Shown here piece by piece: positions 23,626 to 35,591 of a stretch of DNA of 64,000 nt; within the stretch, counting starts at the first letter, position 1; each line of letters opens with the position of its first letter. The position numbers were made by a program, and so were the translations under genes. Source of the DNA: Turbatrix aceti (Eukaryota; Nematoda; Chromadorea; Rhabditida; Panagrolaimidae); contig OZ017768.1 of NCBI GenBank assembly GCA_963969345.1, positions 6,596,718 to 6,660,717 of the forward strand, written 5' to 3'. Below the pieces are notes generated by a model. The model saw nothing but the letters and a program-made list of their open reading frames with translations. It was not told where the DNA came from and did not search any database.

Positions 23626-23827
23626 CGCACTTTCGCGTTAGGACCACTCAAATCCACCATAACTGTATATTTTCAGGAGATTCCTCCATTGTTGCACACC
23701 CGAACTACAAAGATCCAAAAAGCTGTCGGATCGGAGACGGTTGAAGCATCGCCAGGCCCCGTCATGGCGTCGTGAGGAGACGGCACCCGCGTAGACAGAC
23801 GACGAGGAGGAGGAGAGCACCCGCGGC

Positions 23828-26800
23828 ATGGCGGATCCCATGATGCCGGACCTCACGGGGCTCAGCGAGGAGGAGCGCAAGATCATCGAGGAGGTCCTAT
23901 CGAGACAACGCGCAGAAGAGCAGAAAGAAGAACAGATCTCGCAGGCCGCCAACAAGGATCTCGACGAGATCGAACGCCAGATCGCGCAGCGCAAAGAGAC
24001 CGCGCTCCGACTCGTCGGCACCCAGGATGACGCTATCTGCCAGATCTGTCAGAAGACCAAGTTTGCCGATGGCATCGGGCACAAATGCTTCTACTGCCAG
24101 CTCCGCTCGTGTGCCAGGTGTGGCGGTCGCACGACCAGCAAGAACAAGGTAAAACACTTTTTTTTTTACTTTTTTAAACGAAACCCAACAAAATTTCCCC
24201 CCGACCAGCCGTATTTTTTTGGTAAGAAAAAAATTTTTTACGTCAAAGAAAAAAATTACCGACAATTGGATTTCCTCACATCAGTGCACTCGGGCCGGTC
24301 TTCGCCCTGTTGAAACGGTCAGTTACCGTTCCAGCAGAAATAACCTTTTTTTCGCACGTATTCCACATAGAAGCAGAAATTCGGTTGACTAACATAAATT
24401 TTCCGCTGGATGTCTACAAAAAAAGTGATAAACGAAAAACACTTTCAATTTCGTGTAAAATAGGTTTTTTGGGTCTCAGTTGGAAAGTTTTGAAAATCGT
24501 TGTAGGACCCTGAACTTTGTAGCGAATGTCAAATTCAAAATCTGCAAAGTATACATAACTTTTTTTTCTTGCAAAAAGCCACGTTCTTTGCTCTCTGTGC
24601 CGTCGAGGGACCGAATGTTCATATTTTTTTGACCCTTGGATGTGACATTCTGTTGCGGGAACGAGCGAACGAACGAACGTGTTTTGTTGCGATGAGAACT
24701 CGGAGAGAACCCGAGAACTCGTCAAATCCACTGAGGACTGGCGTAATATTTATCAGCCGTCCGAACCGAGTGCACTGGTGTCTCTGCATAATTGTGTTTG
24801 TCCGAACCACGGTCGCGACTCGCGACCATGGTTGTCGGGAGCAGCGGGAACCAAAAAAAATGACTGCTTGGAGGGCGCCGGGCGCCGATTCCTCCTCGTT
24901 TCCGTTCCGTGAAGAGCAGAGGGATCCGTTTCAATGTACACACCCGGCTGGTTGGGGAGGGCTCCTTCATGTTTTTTCCCCCTCCACTCCACCGCCCTTC
25001 ACTCACGTAATCGAAAAAAAAAAGTAGTAGCCAAATCTCATTTGCAGAACATCTGGGCGTGCTCGCTCTGCCAAAAGCGGCAGCAGATCCTCGCTCGAAC
25101 TGGCAAGTGGTTCCAAAACCCCGCAGATGCTGGTGCTAAGTAAGCTGACGTTTTCTCCCTTCTTATCGCCACAATTTTTTTTCTTTCTCCTTTTTTTTCC
25201 CTTTTTGCGGCTTGTTAGCTTGTAAATAGTTAGCCGCCTGCACCAACGTTCGTCGGTACATGGAACAACTTTGCGCTGCCACCCGCTGTTTTTTACTTTT
25301 TTTTTACGTTGTAGGGGAAATTAGAAATAACGGGCCGTGCTGTTTGTTGCTCATTAGGTTCGTTCTCCTGTGAGGGGTCGAGTGGGGGCAAACATGCCTG
25401 TAATGCCTCCGAGGGACTCTTCTCTTCTCAGGTGCCTTCTTTTGCAAAAAAATGTTAAAACATTCCTGTGCCCAAGGTGCTTTTGAACTTTTGTAAAGCC
25501 ACTTTTTAGCCTTATTAGGGGGCATTTGAACTTTTTGAAATCCTCCAATGACCGCGAACAAATTGTGAAAATTCATCCAGGCGTACCGTTTTGAGCACAC
25601 TTTTGATCAAATGCCTTTTTTGGAATTGAAAAAACTAAAACTTGAACTGCGGCTGCAACTTTAAATTATTTATTTGAATTTTTTTGCACGCGCTTGTTTT
25701 TGGTCTTCGCGGATGTATAATTATGGGTAGTCTGAAATCTGTTTTTTGAATTTTTTATCAGAATTCCTGAAACCGTATTTTTTATTGTGGAGCGTTGATT
25801 TTATCGGTTTTTGACCAAAGTCTGAAAAATTCATAGAACACTTTTTTTTTTCAACTCGTAAAACTCGGATTTGCGCAGTCCCAAAAAAAAAGTTGAGTTG
25901 TATTTCGGATTTCCTTCCGGGATTACAGCAGGCCGGTCTGTCGGGCTGTCTCATCCGTCATAAAGACAGAGCACCCCGGCTAGGCCGGCCAGATGCCTGA
26001 GGGGACAGGCGGGCAGGCGGATGAATTAATTTTGCTTCATTAAGTCACCACTTTTTGTCGTCGTCATTCACGTTGCGTACAAAAATTGATTTGATGCATT
26101 CTTTTTTTTTTCTTTCGTCTTCGACTTTTCTTTTTTTGTGGCCCCCGAGAGTGCAAAAAAAAAATAGTACAAAACAACGAGTGTTCTGCAGGACGCCTTC
26201 GATGGAGCCGGGCAGTGCCGACGCCTCCACACAGGACCTCCAGCAACTGAGCAACGGCAGCATCCCCAACGGGACGGGTCCTCCTCAGGCTCAGTCTGTC
26301 TCGCCGCAGCATCCACAGCCGCAGACGCAGCCACAGCCACAGCCACCTCAGCAGCTCCAGCACCAGCACCAGCAACCACCGCTCCAGCAGCAGCAGCAAC
26401 AGCAACAATCGCAGCCTCAGTCAATGGTTGGCGGTTTGATGGGCATGATCGGGCTCAAATCGCCCCTCGGAGGGGGTACGCAGCCCCAGCAACAGCAACA
26501 ACAGCCCCCGCCATTCCAGCAACAGCAGCAGAATCCGCAGATGATGCCGAGCTCGCACAGAGGCCCTCAGGGGATGGCACCCGGCCAGCAGATGCCACAG
26601 CAGCCCAGCCAGCACATTCCGCCCCAGAACGGAAGGCATGGCGGTGGGGGGCCTGGCATGGGCCCCCGGAAGCAGTCCACCCTCCATCGGCAGCCGTCAC
26701 TCGAGTCCGCAGAGTACAGCAACTCCAACGGCACCTCGCAGCATGGCAGGGTCCAGCACAGGGAACAGCCTGAGACTTCGAGGTTTGTTTTGGGTTTTGG

Positions 26801-29800
26801 GGGTGGTTAAATTTGTAAAATACGGTTTTTGCGAACTTTGTGCACTATTTTTTGACTTTTACGTTCATTTTTTGCCCTGACGGCATCCACATCCCTCGGC
26901 TGCTCACTAATTATTTAATTAATTAACTGTTGCCGATCAAAACTCAAAAGGCCATCATAATTTCACTTGCGGGGTACTGTTCTGGACCCGGAGGGGTTGT
27001 TCGCTTTTTTTTCCCGCTGCTTTTTTTGGGAACGCTGAGAAAAAAGAAGGTTTTTAATTAAACCGGCCCGGCCCGGCGCCGCGAGATCGTCTCGAATGTG
27101 AGTCGAAGCATTTTTAGGCGGACAACCATGGCCATGGAGGACGGCATGCACTCCCAGGAGCCGCCCCGGCGACGCAAGATTTCCTCAATGGAGCCTCCAG
27201 CCACCGATGCGGGTTTCATTGAATCGCCCCGCAACGATTACTACTACGACGAATCAGCAACAGCAGTCAGGTCGGCGGCGGTGGTGGGAGGAAGCGGAGC
27301 ACGACGGCGCGACCCAATCAGCAAATCTACGACGACGACCCCTCGTTCCGCAGCAGGGGGGCGGCTGGACGGACGGCAGACGAAAGACCGCCCCACGTCG
27401 ACCGGAGACCGCCCAACGGCAAGCTCTCGACGACACGGGCGCCACGAGGCCTCGTCGGAGGCGAGACAGGTGCTTCGGGGCGCCAGGGCGCGGCAGGTGC
27501 GACGCAGGGTAGCGGCGGCATGCCACCGGCTGTCCCGCCGCCCGAAAAGCCAATTGGGTTCTCGACACCGACTACGCTCAAGCCGCTGCCCTCCATGCAG
27601 TCCCGGCATCGAAAAAACCGTTTCACCCAGAATCGCTCTGTTTCCCTCCGCGAAAATGGGCCTGGAGGAGGGTCATCTACCGATGAAGAGACTCCGCAGG
27701 GCAATACCGAGGCTGAGAAAAACGATTTCACCGAGAAGGATTTGTTACTGTACATTTACGGCGGTCACCGAAAAATGGGACCTGAAATGGCAAAGTGTGA
27801 GTTTTTTTGGGTTGTCTTGCGTGTTTACGACCCTCTTCTGGATGGCACCCGGCGACGGGGACGTCTTCGAGTGCTTGGCGATGGCAACTGTTTATTCTGG
27901 CGTTGTCAAGTTGATTGGGGACGTTTTTTATGTTCTAGGAACTAAAAAAAATGGTTTTTGACCTTTTTCGCTTTTTTTGAACCACAAATGACAGCGAATG
28001 TCTTTTTCAGTCGATGCGTCGCTGAAATCCAAGTCTAACTTGGACCTGGCAACGAGTGCCAGGTCTTCGGTGTTGCCGGGTAACTCGCTGGCGGCCAAGA
28101 TAAAAAACTACCTCATGAGTCCCGTTTCTTGGCATCCGTCGGCCGACCAGAAGTTCCTCATCGGGCATATGGTACTGCAGAGACTCCCGACCGACAACGG
28201 CGATCTCGGGTTAAAGGTATCTGGCGGGAGACAGGCTCTTTCGCCCCGCGCCGGCGCTTATATCACCAAGGTTCGGCCTGGAAGCGTTGCGGATATCGTC
28301 GGCCAACTCAGACCAGGTTTGTGAATACATTTTTGGGTCGCGCAACAATTTTTGGGTTTTCAGGAGACCAGGTTCTCGAGTGGAACAACCACAGCCTGCT
28401 CAACGCGTCCCCGGAGACTGTAAAAGCAGTCGTGACGGCTTCAAAGAACGACACGAGCGTCGACCTCATCGTTTCCCGGCCCCTGGCTTCCATCGGTGCT
28501 GACGACTTTCTCAACCTTCGGCGCAACACCTCACCCTACAACCACACCTTCAACGACATGTACACGACTGCCGCAGCGGCTGCAGCAGCTGCAACAGCGG
28601 CAGCCGCGACCTCCGGGCAGGGAGACCTCGTTGGCATGCTTTCACCCCACCACCTGGCAGCCGCAGCCGCCTATGGCGGCCCCGTGCCCGTGACTGTTAC
28701 TTCGCCTTTCCGAAACTCGCGGCACGCTTCCATCGGGCCCGTGCCGAGGCAGAAGTGGTCTGCGCCGGAGATGCCCTTTTCACGTGAGTTTTTTTTTTTG
28801 CCTGCTGAAAGAAAAATGCGTGGGATGAAAAAAAAGAGGAAATTGAACTCCTTTGTTTCTTCCTGCCCGGGATACATTCGGCTGGCATTGTGCTTTCGCG
28901 TGCCGTAGAGGGCAGTGCTGGCTTGCGGCTGTGGCCGTCAATTTGAATTTCTGTGCCCGTGCCAGTGCCCGCGCCCCGAGTCAGTCGAACAGGCTAATTA
29001 GCTCTGACAAATTGACCGAACGTTTCACGCGGAATCCAATTACTCGCACGCATTATATATTTTTTTTCTTCAGTAAGTCAAGAGCTCGCCACCGCGCCGC
29101 GTCGCCACTCCCCACTCGCGATGACAGCCGCTACCAACGCTGCAGTGCAGGCTATGAATGCCATAACCGGCGCGTCGAGTGCCCGTGCCGGAATGTCCTC
29201 CAAGGCGCAGATCTTTGGAAGAATCGAGGTACGTTTCTATTTTTTTTCAGCTTTCCTGCTGCCAATGCCCTGTTTTTTTCAGATAGCCCTGCTATACGTC
29301 CCAGACCAGCGAGAGCTCATCGTCACGGTGCTCGGCGCTTTCGACCTACCGCCTCGCCGCGACGGTGCCCTGCGCAACCCTTTTGCCAAACTTTTCCTCC
29401 TTCCAGACCGCTCGGAAAAATCTTGTCGCCAGACGACGGTGCTCGCAGAAACGCTGTCGCCTATGTGGAACGAGAGTTTTTACTACCGAAATGTCGCGGA
29501 GCCTTTGTTGATGAACAGGGTCCTAGAAGTCACGGTTTGGGATTACGATCAGTACGACGCGAACGCTTTTCTCGGGGAGGTCCTCGTCGATTTCTCGATG
29601 GCCGTCCTGGACAACCAGGCCTTCTCGTACACCCTTGTTGAGATGGACGACGACAATCCGCTCAGACTCGTGAGTTTTGTTTTTTGACCCCATGCGATTT
29701 TTCAAATTTGTTCAAATTTGTTTTTTTAGCGTCTGCGAGGCCGAAAGTTTTCCTCGTTGACCCCACCCCCTCGGCCGTACTCAGAACTGGCTAATTACGC

Positions 29801-31918
29801 TTCTGGTCGACCAGGAGGCCCGGCATATGGGTACAGAAGGCCGGTGATGGATCCCTATCGACCCCAGCCCGTCCAGCAGAGGTACGAAGACGAGTACGAC
29901 TCCACAGGCATGGAAGGCGGCTATGGGTATGGCCAGGGACCGGCAACGGGCATCGGACGAGCGGGAGCCTCTCAACCGGGGCTACCGAGGTCGTATACCG
30001 ACGATCGATCGGTTGGCATCCACGCTGGTGGCATGCCGGGACCTTCCTGCGTCTGTGGAGGAATGTCTGACTGGAATATCAACTCTGCGCAGCCACAGAC
30101 CAATGGATACGTCCTGAATGACATGTCTACAAAGTTTTTCTCCAAACGACCGCACTCTGCAACGGCCATTCGAAGAGATGAGGATTACTACGGGGCGACG
30201 GGTTCTGCACAGCCTGGACCACCCCCGGCGCCGCATCATGGTCACAGGTATCGGACTCGATCGAAGGTTTCGCATCATCACCACCATCAGCAGCAGCAGC
30301 AGCAACAGCTGCCACAACAGCAGCAGCAGCAGCACCATCAGCAGCAGCAGAGGTACGATAACCCGCCTTCCGGAGGGCATAAACAGGGGATATACGGCAA
30401 CAATCCGATGTCACCGTTGACTTCACCCCCGAACGGCAACCCCCCGGGGCCCGGTGACCCCGCACAGTACTACGGACCACCCGGTGAGAGATACGACCCT
30501 GTCGCGGGGGATTTTGAACAGCCTGCGCCGAATGGGTATGGCTACCACGACGAACGAGAAAGAGAACGTGAACGGCAGCCGAGACACTCCCGGCAACAAC
30601 CCGGCCTGCCTCCCCACATGCAGAGCCAGGGCGAGTACGGCAGCGACGGGAGCGAGACGATGTCGGTTAACTCGGCGCAGTCCATTCAAAACAGAATGAA
30701 CATGCGCCAGCACGCTGTGCCAATGTCGAGCGAAGAAGGCGACCAGGGCTCGTCATCCAGCCTACGACAGCAGCACTTTGCCGCGGATGACTACAACCAG
30801 TCCCAGAGCATCGAAGATGCAACGCAGAGCGATACCGCGACCAAGGGCGGAAGTGGTGGCGGGGCGACGAATGCCGCGGCGCTGAAGGAGATGAAAGAGC
30901 GCAAGAAATCGCTCATGACGAGGCTCATCAACCGGGGGCCCGGCGGACCGATGGGTGAGTTTTTTGCACAGTTCAGGCAGGCATTGATTTTGGTTTCAGA
31001 GCACAAGCGAACAGGTTTTGCCCGATCGGAAGAAGTCGGTGTCCCGGAGGCGCTGTCCATGTCCCAGGACCGATATGCGGGTTTCCAGAAACAGCCCTCC
31101 AAGGACTCTACCGACTCGGATAAGTTAGTACGCGAAGTTTGTGTTGCTTTTTGTACCTGAGTTGTCCTTGTCCCTGAGTTTGTCTATGAGTCTGGCTAGG
31201 GATTTTTTTGGCTGAGTCTGGTGTAGTTAGGCACTGTTCCTCTGTTTATAGCTGTCCTCCGCCGACGTTGTCCTGACCGGAAACCTTTCAGCTGGCCCCA
31301 AAGCAGTCAACTGGCCACGGACCACCAGCTAGGGACGTTCATCGAAAACCTCGGCCCCGGCCAGGTGGTGGGCAGACAGGTGCTGGCGTCCCCGGTGCTA
31401 GGCGAAATTGAGCTCCGCATTGGTCTCGGACAATTTGGCGTCTCTGTCACCATTCTACGGGCCAGGAATCTTCAGACACAGACCGCGGTCAAGAACTTTC
31501 CAGGTGAGTACAGGTGAACTCAGGTAGAAATGACCTGAGGACATTTGCAGCTCCGTACGTGAAAGTGTACCTTATGGAGGGCAAGCAGTGCGTGTGCAAG
31601 GCCAAGACCACGCCGACGACGAAGACGACGTCGCCCAACTTTGGGCAGCAAATCGAGTTCAACGAATCCTTCAAGCACAAGGCGCTCCAGCTCACCGTGC
31701 TCGGCGATGCCGGACGCATGGAGCGAAAGATCTTCATCGGCGTCGCACAGGTCAAGCTGGACGAGCTCGCCACCCTGCCGCAACCCGTGCAGGGCTGGTA
31801 CAAGCTCTTCAACCACAACAGCCTCACCGGCGTCGCGCCCCTACGCAAGGACTCGGAGACGTCCCTCTTCGACGGCGGCGGCGGCGTCGGCCAACAACAG
31901 CCACAGCAGTTTGCGTGA
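23828..31918 (+). CDS. unc-10: RIM (Rab3-interacting molecule) / UNC-10, active-zone scaffold
   Basis: RIM sits at the presynaptic active zone, binds Rab3-GTP and UNC-13 through its N terminus, and organises vesicle priming and calcium channels. Thirteen exons: 23828-24148, 25048-25139, 26192-26782, 27118-27265, 27322-27796, 28011-28316, 28364-28783, 29074-29228, 29283-29669, 29730-30954, 31000-31123, 31292-31503, 31551-31918, encoding 1607 residues with consistent phases. Domains: Rab-binding helix with LSEEERKIIEEVLSRQ; FYVE-like zinc finger about residues 70-118 (ICQICQKTKFADGIGHKC, CARCGG, WACSLC); Gln-rich linker; PDZ about 587-675 (GDLGLKVSGG, AYITKVRPGSVAD, DQVLEWNNHSLLNAS); C2A about 834-965 (VTVLGAFDLPPR, SPMWNESFYYRNV); a long Gly/Gln/His-rich linker; C2B about 1440-1590 (APYVKVYLMEG, RKIFIGVAQVKLDEL). 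The 56-nt intron 27266-27321 has a weak donor (GTCAGG) but is required to keep the frame. AATAAA at 32038. Confidence 0.93.
26300..26550 (+). repeat. CAG/CCA-rich coding repeat encoding Gln/Pro tract of RIM
   Basis: Imperfect CAG/CAA/CCA repetition in exon 3 of unc-10 encodes Gln- and Pro-rich linker sequence between the zinc finger and PDZ domain. Codons are mixed, so pure repeat instability should be low. Confidence 0.7.
30268..30356 (+). repeat. CAG/CAT-rich coding repeat encoding His/Gln tract of RIM
   Basis: Mainly CAG with CAT and CAA interruptions in exon 10 of unc-10, encoding four His, then Gln runs with His interruptions, in the linker between C2A and C2B. Confidence 0.75.
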
Positions 31919-32461
31919 TTCGATTTGATTCCATCGCTTTCGATTACACGTTTATCCTCCCCCCAATTCTCCCAACCGGTTTGTGAGAGCGTATATCCCA
32001 AATGGTTTAGTGCCCCGCGCGTGCGTGCACAAGATCGAATAAAAAAGATATCGATGACGCAACCTGTTGGACAGGGGACAAGGCTGGAAGCTTGTTGCGT
32101 TGGCCAGGTGGACAGGGGACAGGGGCTGGCTGGAGGGGAGGGAAATTGATGGCCAGTTGGCCAAACCGCCCCCGCGTTGCGCCAAGCAATTTCTGTGAGG
32201 AGCGGAGCGTCTTCATCGTCTGGACCAGCCACATCGAGCCAGGCATGCGCCAGCGAAAGTGTCAAAATACCTGATTTGCGGCCAGGTCGTTTTGCGCCTC
32301 ACAATCACATCTACTCGGGCGATGGCGGAGACAGGAAACAAGTTGGAGTGAAAGCTGCTCCTTGGCCTTCTCTACTAACAAAGTCTAACACTGATTTGTT
32401 TCGGGTCGTTTCACACCTTTCTTCAGTCAAAGAAGTCGTTGGTGGTCCCATTCACGCTTCG
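31919..32461. other. unc-10 3' UTR and ADAMTS upstream region
   Basis: Contains AATAAA at 32038 and no coding exon I can support. The open frame running into 32462 is fortuitous upstream of the signal-peptide ATG. Confidence 0.5.
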
Positions 32462-35400
32462 ATGATGATTCTCGTGACGGTCTTGTTTCTCTGCTGTCTA
32501 CAGGTATTTAGTTTTCTGCTTTTTTTGTTTTCTTCGGGGTTGCGCTGATACAGAAAGTTTTCAGGATCTCCGAATCCTCGCCTTTTCCCCCTCCCAGGCA
32601 GCCTCGCTCCACCTCTACGGATGGGAAGGCCCTGGAGTCGTCACAGAATCCATCGAATCCCCTCTAATTCGATCTCATTCGTCGATTACGAGAAAGCGCA
32701 GGTCTATTGACTCCGAACCGGTGATCGCGACTACCGAAATCGTCCTAAAAGGTCAGCGCGTGGCTTTTGACCTCGTGTCGACCGCTCATCGGCATGACGT
32801 AAGCGATGAGTGCATGTTTCACGGCAGATCGACGACTCCGGATTCCTCGTACCGCATTGCGCTCACCGGATGTGGTTCTTCAGCCCAGGGAATTGTCACG
32901 AAGGCCACCAGCGAGTTTTTTGTCGTCAGACCGGATGTCCAGACCCGCAAGGGTGGTCACTTGGTGCAGAAGAGATCCACCGAGTGGAATCAGCACGCCA
33001 AGTGCGGTGTCCGTGAGTTTCTATTTTTAAACGAGTGTTTTGGGGTACTGTAGGTCTTTGACTTGACAGAGCCCGAAGACGACCCCTTCCCCTGGCAACG
33101 GTCCAAACGAGCTATTACGACGAACAAAAACAATTCTACGATCAAAGATGAAAAATACCTGCCTGATTTGCTGGTCGAGCTGGCGCTCTTTGTCGACGAC
33201 GCAATGTGGCAGTTCTTTGTCAACTTCTATGGGGGTTCTGCCGAGCAACAGATCAAGCGATTCGTCCTGGCTTCCGTCAATAATGTTTGTTTTGTTGCCA
33301 AAAATTGGGTCTGAGCTTGGGCTGGAAAAATGGGGGCCGGCCCTGGGTTTTAAATAAAATGGGCCTAAAATAATAAAAAAATAAAAACATAAATTAAAAA
33401 AATATAAAAATTAAAAAAAATAAAAAATAAAAAAAATAAAAGAAAATATAAAAAATAAAAAAAATAAAAAAAATAAAAAAAAATGAATAGAAAAACCAAA
33501 AACTTTAAAAAATTACAATAGTTCAAAGATAGCATTTCAAATCATTTGCTTATGATCTGATCTGGATTATCTATGATCTGATCTGATCTGATCTGTGAGC
33601 TGATCTGATCTGAAAAGTTATCTGATCTGCCATCTCTGCAATAATTAGTGTTTTTTGCTTCCATTGTACTTTTTTTAAGTTTATCAGCATTTTAAAAAAA
33701 AATTTTGGCCAGGTCCAATGCCCGGTCGAAAATTCGGCCCAATTTTTTGTTCTAGCTGCCAAATGATGTTGCCTGACCCCTATAAATCTCGTTTTTCAGA
33801 TCGACCTCCTCTTCGGTCACTCAGGAATCCAACCCAAAGTCAGGCTCCGGATTGTCTACTTCGAAGCGATGCGGACGCCGCCTCTGGAGCTCTCCCGGGC
33901 TCAGCATAAATCCGGAGAAGTGACACAGATGCTGGAAGCCTTCTGTCAGTACCAGCACTCCAAAAACAAGGGTGGCAAGTGGGACCACGCGCTTCTGCTC
34001 TCCGGCTACGATCTCTACCGAGGCGACGAGAAAGGCATCGCCGGTTTTGCTCCCGTCAAGGGAATGTGCGCGGGTCTGCGCAGCTGTACCATCAACGAAG
34101 GCTTGGATTTCGGGTCATCTTTCGTCATTGCGCACGAAATGGGCCACAGCCTGGGGATGCACCACGACGGAGAAGACGGCAATGCGTGCCACTCCACGTG
34201 CTGCATCATGTCAGCCACCATTGGCACGGGAAAAACCGATTGGAGCACGTGCAGCATCGAGGATATGCGCGTCTTCGTCGCTGACTTTGGCACAGCCCCT
34301 GGACAGCCTCTGCACTGCCTCGTAGACGACGGCAGACGCCCCGCCTTCAGGCGAACGGCGCTTCCGGGACAGCAGTTTTCCGCCGACGAACAATGCGCGG
34401 TCTTTCACAATACGTGCTGGCAGCACACGATCCCGAACAACGAGGGACTGTCGAACGTCTGCCGCATGCTGTGGTGCACAGACGGCAGCGATACCCTTCG
34501 GGGCACGCATCCGGCCCTCGAAGGCACGTTTTGCGGTAAAGGCAGAGTCTGTTCCGAGGGTGCATGCAAGCCGGTGAATATCAGTCTGACTCCCGTCGAT
34601 GGGGGGTGGTCGGAGTGGGCGGACGTCTCGCCGTGCGCCAAGGGCCCCTGCGGTGAGTGCCAGGTGATGGGCCAGTTGAGGGTCCGTAGATCTGTCAGAT
34701 ACTGCAACAAACCATTGTAAGTGATTTCTGAAATTAAAGTTGGGCGGACAAAATAACTGTTTTTTGTTTTTGAACGAACGCGAACGTTTTTGACCTTGTT
34801 CGCGAACAAATACGAACAAACGAACGTCGAACAGAATATTTTTATCAGCTGTGAAAAATTTTGTATTCCCGACTGAAATCCTCAAAATTCAAAATTTGCA
34901 GCAAAAACAACGGCGGAAAAGACTGCGAAGGCAGCGAGGTGCGCGGTCTGGTCTGCGCGGACCGGAGATGCACAGGACAGCCCTCAGCCGTGCAATACGC
35001 GACCGCCGAGTGCCAGCGCCAGATAGACGACGGCGACGGCGTCGATATGAACCTCAGCGGCGAAGGCGTCCAGTTCGGACACAATCTCTGCAAGGTGTGG
35101 TGCAAGACGAACGGCAGCCAGCTCGTCTGGCCTCTGGCTGATTTCCCGGACGGCACGCCCTGTGGTCAGGGGAGATTTTGTCTTCGTGGAGAGTGCATGG
35201 TATGTATAGTACCTTCGACGCCCAGGACAGGGGACAGGGCACAGATTTTGAAGCGATCTAACGAAACAAACACGTGCATCTCTTTCAGAACTTGTTCTGC
35301 TCGAACGCGACCCCCACACTCGGCCGAAACGCGACCGACTGCGTTCAAGGGTCGCCGGGCGTGGATGCTCCCTCGACAGCGGCGGTTCCAGTTGTCTCTA

Positions 35401-35591
35401 CACCGAGGCCCACACCGGGGGTCTGGACGCCGTGGTCCGCGTGGGGGCCGTGCAGCGCAAAGGCGTGCGGCCAAACCGGGCTCCAGCAGCGGATCCGCGT
35501 CTGCGAGGTCAGAAAAACGCCGAATGTCTTCGGTGTCGTCCAGTGCCCCGGTTCCAAGCGACAGAGAACCGAGTGCTCCGGTACTTGCTAG
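32462..35591 (+). CDS. adt-2: ADAMTS family secreted metalloprotease, ADT-2-like
   Basis: A secreted zinc protease that cleaves extracellular matrix; C. elegans ADT-2 affects cuticle collagen organisation and body size. Six exons: 32462-32503, 32565-33012, 33070-33284, 33800-34716, 34902-35199, 35289-35591, encoding 740 residues. Signal peptide MMILVTVLFLCC. A prodomain ends at a furin-type site RSKR (residues 174-177). The catalytic domain has HEMGHSLGMHH with zinc ligands His347, His351 and His357, Glu348 as base, and a Met-turn CIMSA (Met372). Then follow a disintegrin-like Cys-rich segment, a TSP1 repeat (GGWSEWADVSPC), a Cys-rich domain, a Ser/Thr/Pro linker and a last TSP1 repeat (WTPWSAWGPCSAKACG) ending at the stop. 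In intron 2 the acceptor at 33067-33069 is used, because an earlier TAG would give a stop. Intron 3 (515 nt) is full of simple repeats. AATAAA at 35644. Confidence 0.88.
33340..33640. repeat. Simple-repeat block in ADAMTS intron 3
   Basis: A-rich (AAAATAAAA-like) sequence from about 33355 to 33500, then a pentanucleotide TCTGA/GATCT array from about 33550 to 33632 with interruptions. Both are absent from neighbouring introns. Confidence 0.85.
34770..34845. repeat. Dispersed GTTCGCGAAC repeat in ADAMTS intron 4
   Basis: GTTCGCGAAC palindrome at 34798-34807, flanked by GAACGAACGCGAACG and TTTTTGACC on the left and GAACAGAATATTTT on the right. The block aligns with 5493-5545, including the TTTTTGACC and GAACAGA parts. 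Confidence 0.55.

Larger units (their letters stand above)
14458..23827. other. Long region without convincing genes, upstream of unc-10
   Basis: About 9.4 kb of mixed, often T-rich DNA. Open frames up to 246 codons (17271-18011) exist but are low-complexity, lack splice-consistent partners and show no domain. Simple sequence is frequent: CTTCTT runs near 16316-16352, CGACGA at 19193-19212, CCACCA near 22540-22580, a G run at 15850. A TTTTCAG at about 23669-23675 followed by GC-rich DNA is a likely 5' UTR exon start for unc-10; a three-codon upstream ORF (ATG at 23763) precedes the main start. Long regulatory 5' DNA is plausible for a neuronal gene, but this is inference. Confidence 0.45.

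Noticed and set aside
27098..27961. 287-codon continuous frame through unc-10 exons 4 and 5
   Set aside because: It departs from the protein-like frame after 27265; the spliced frame runs on into the PDZ exons in phase.
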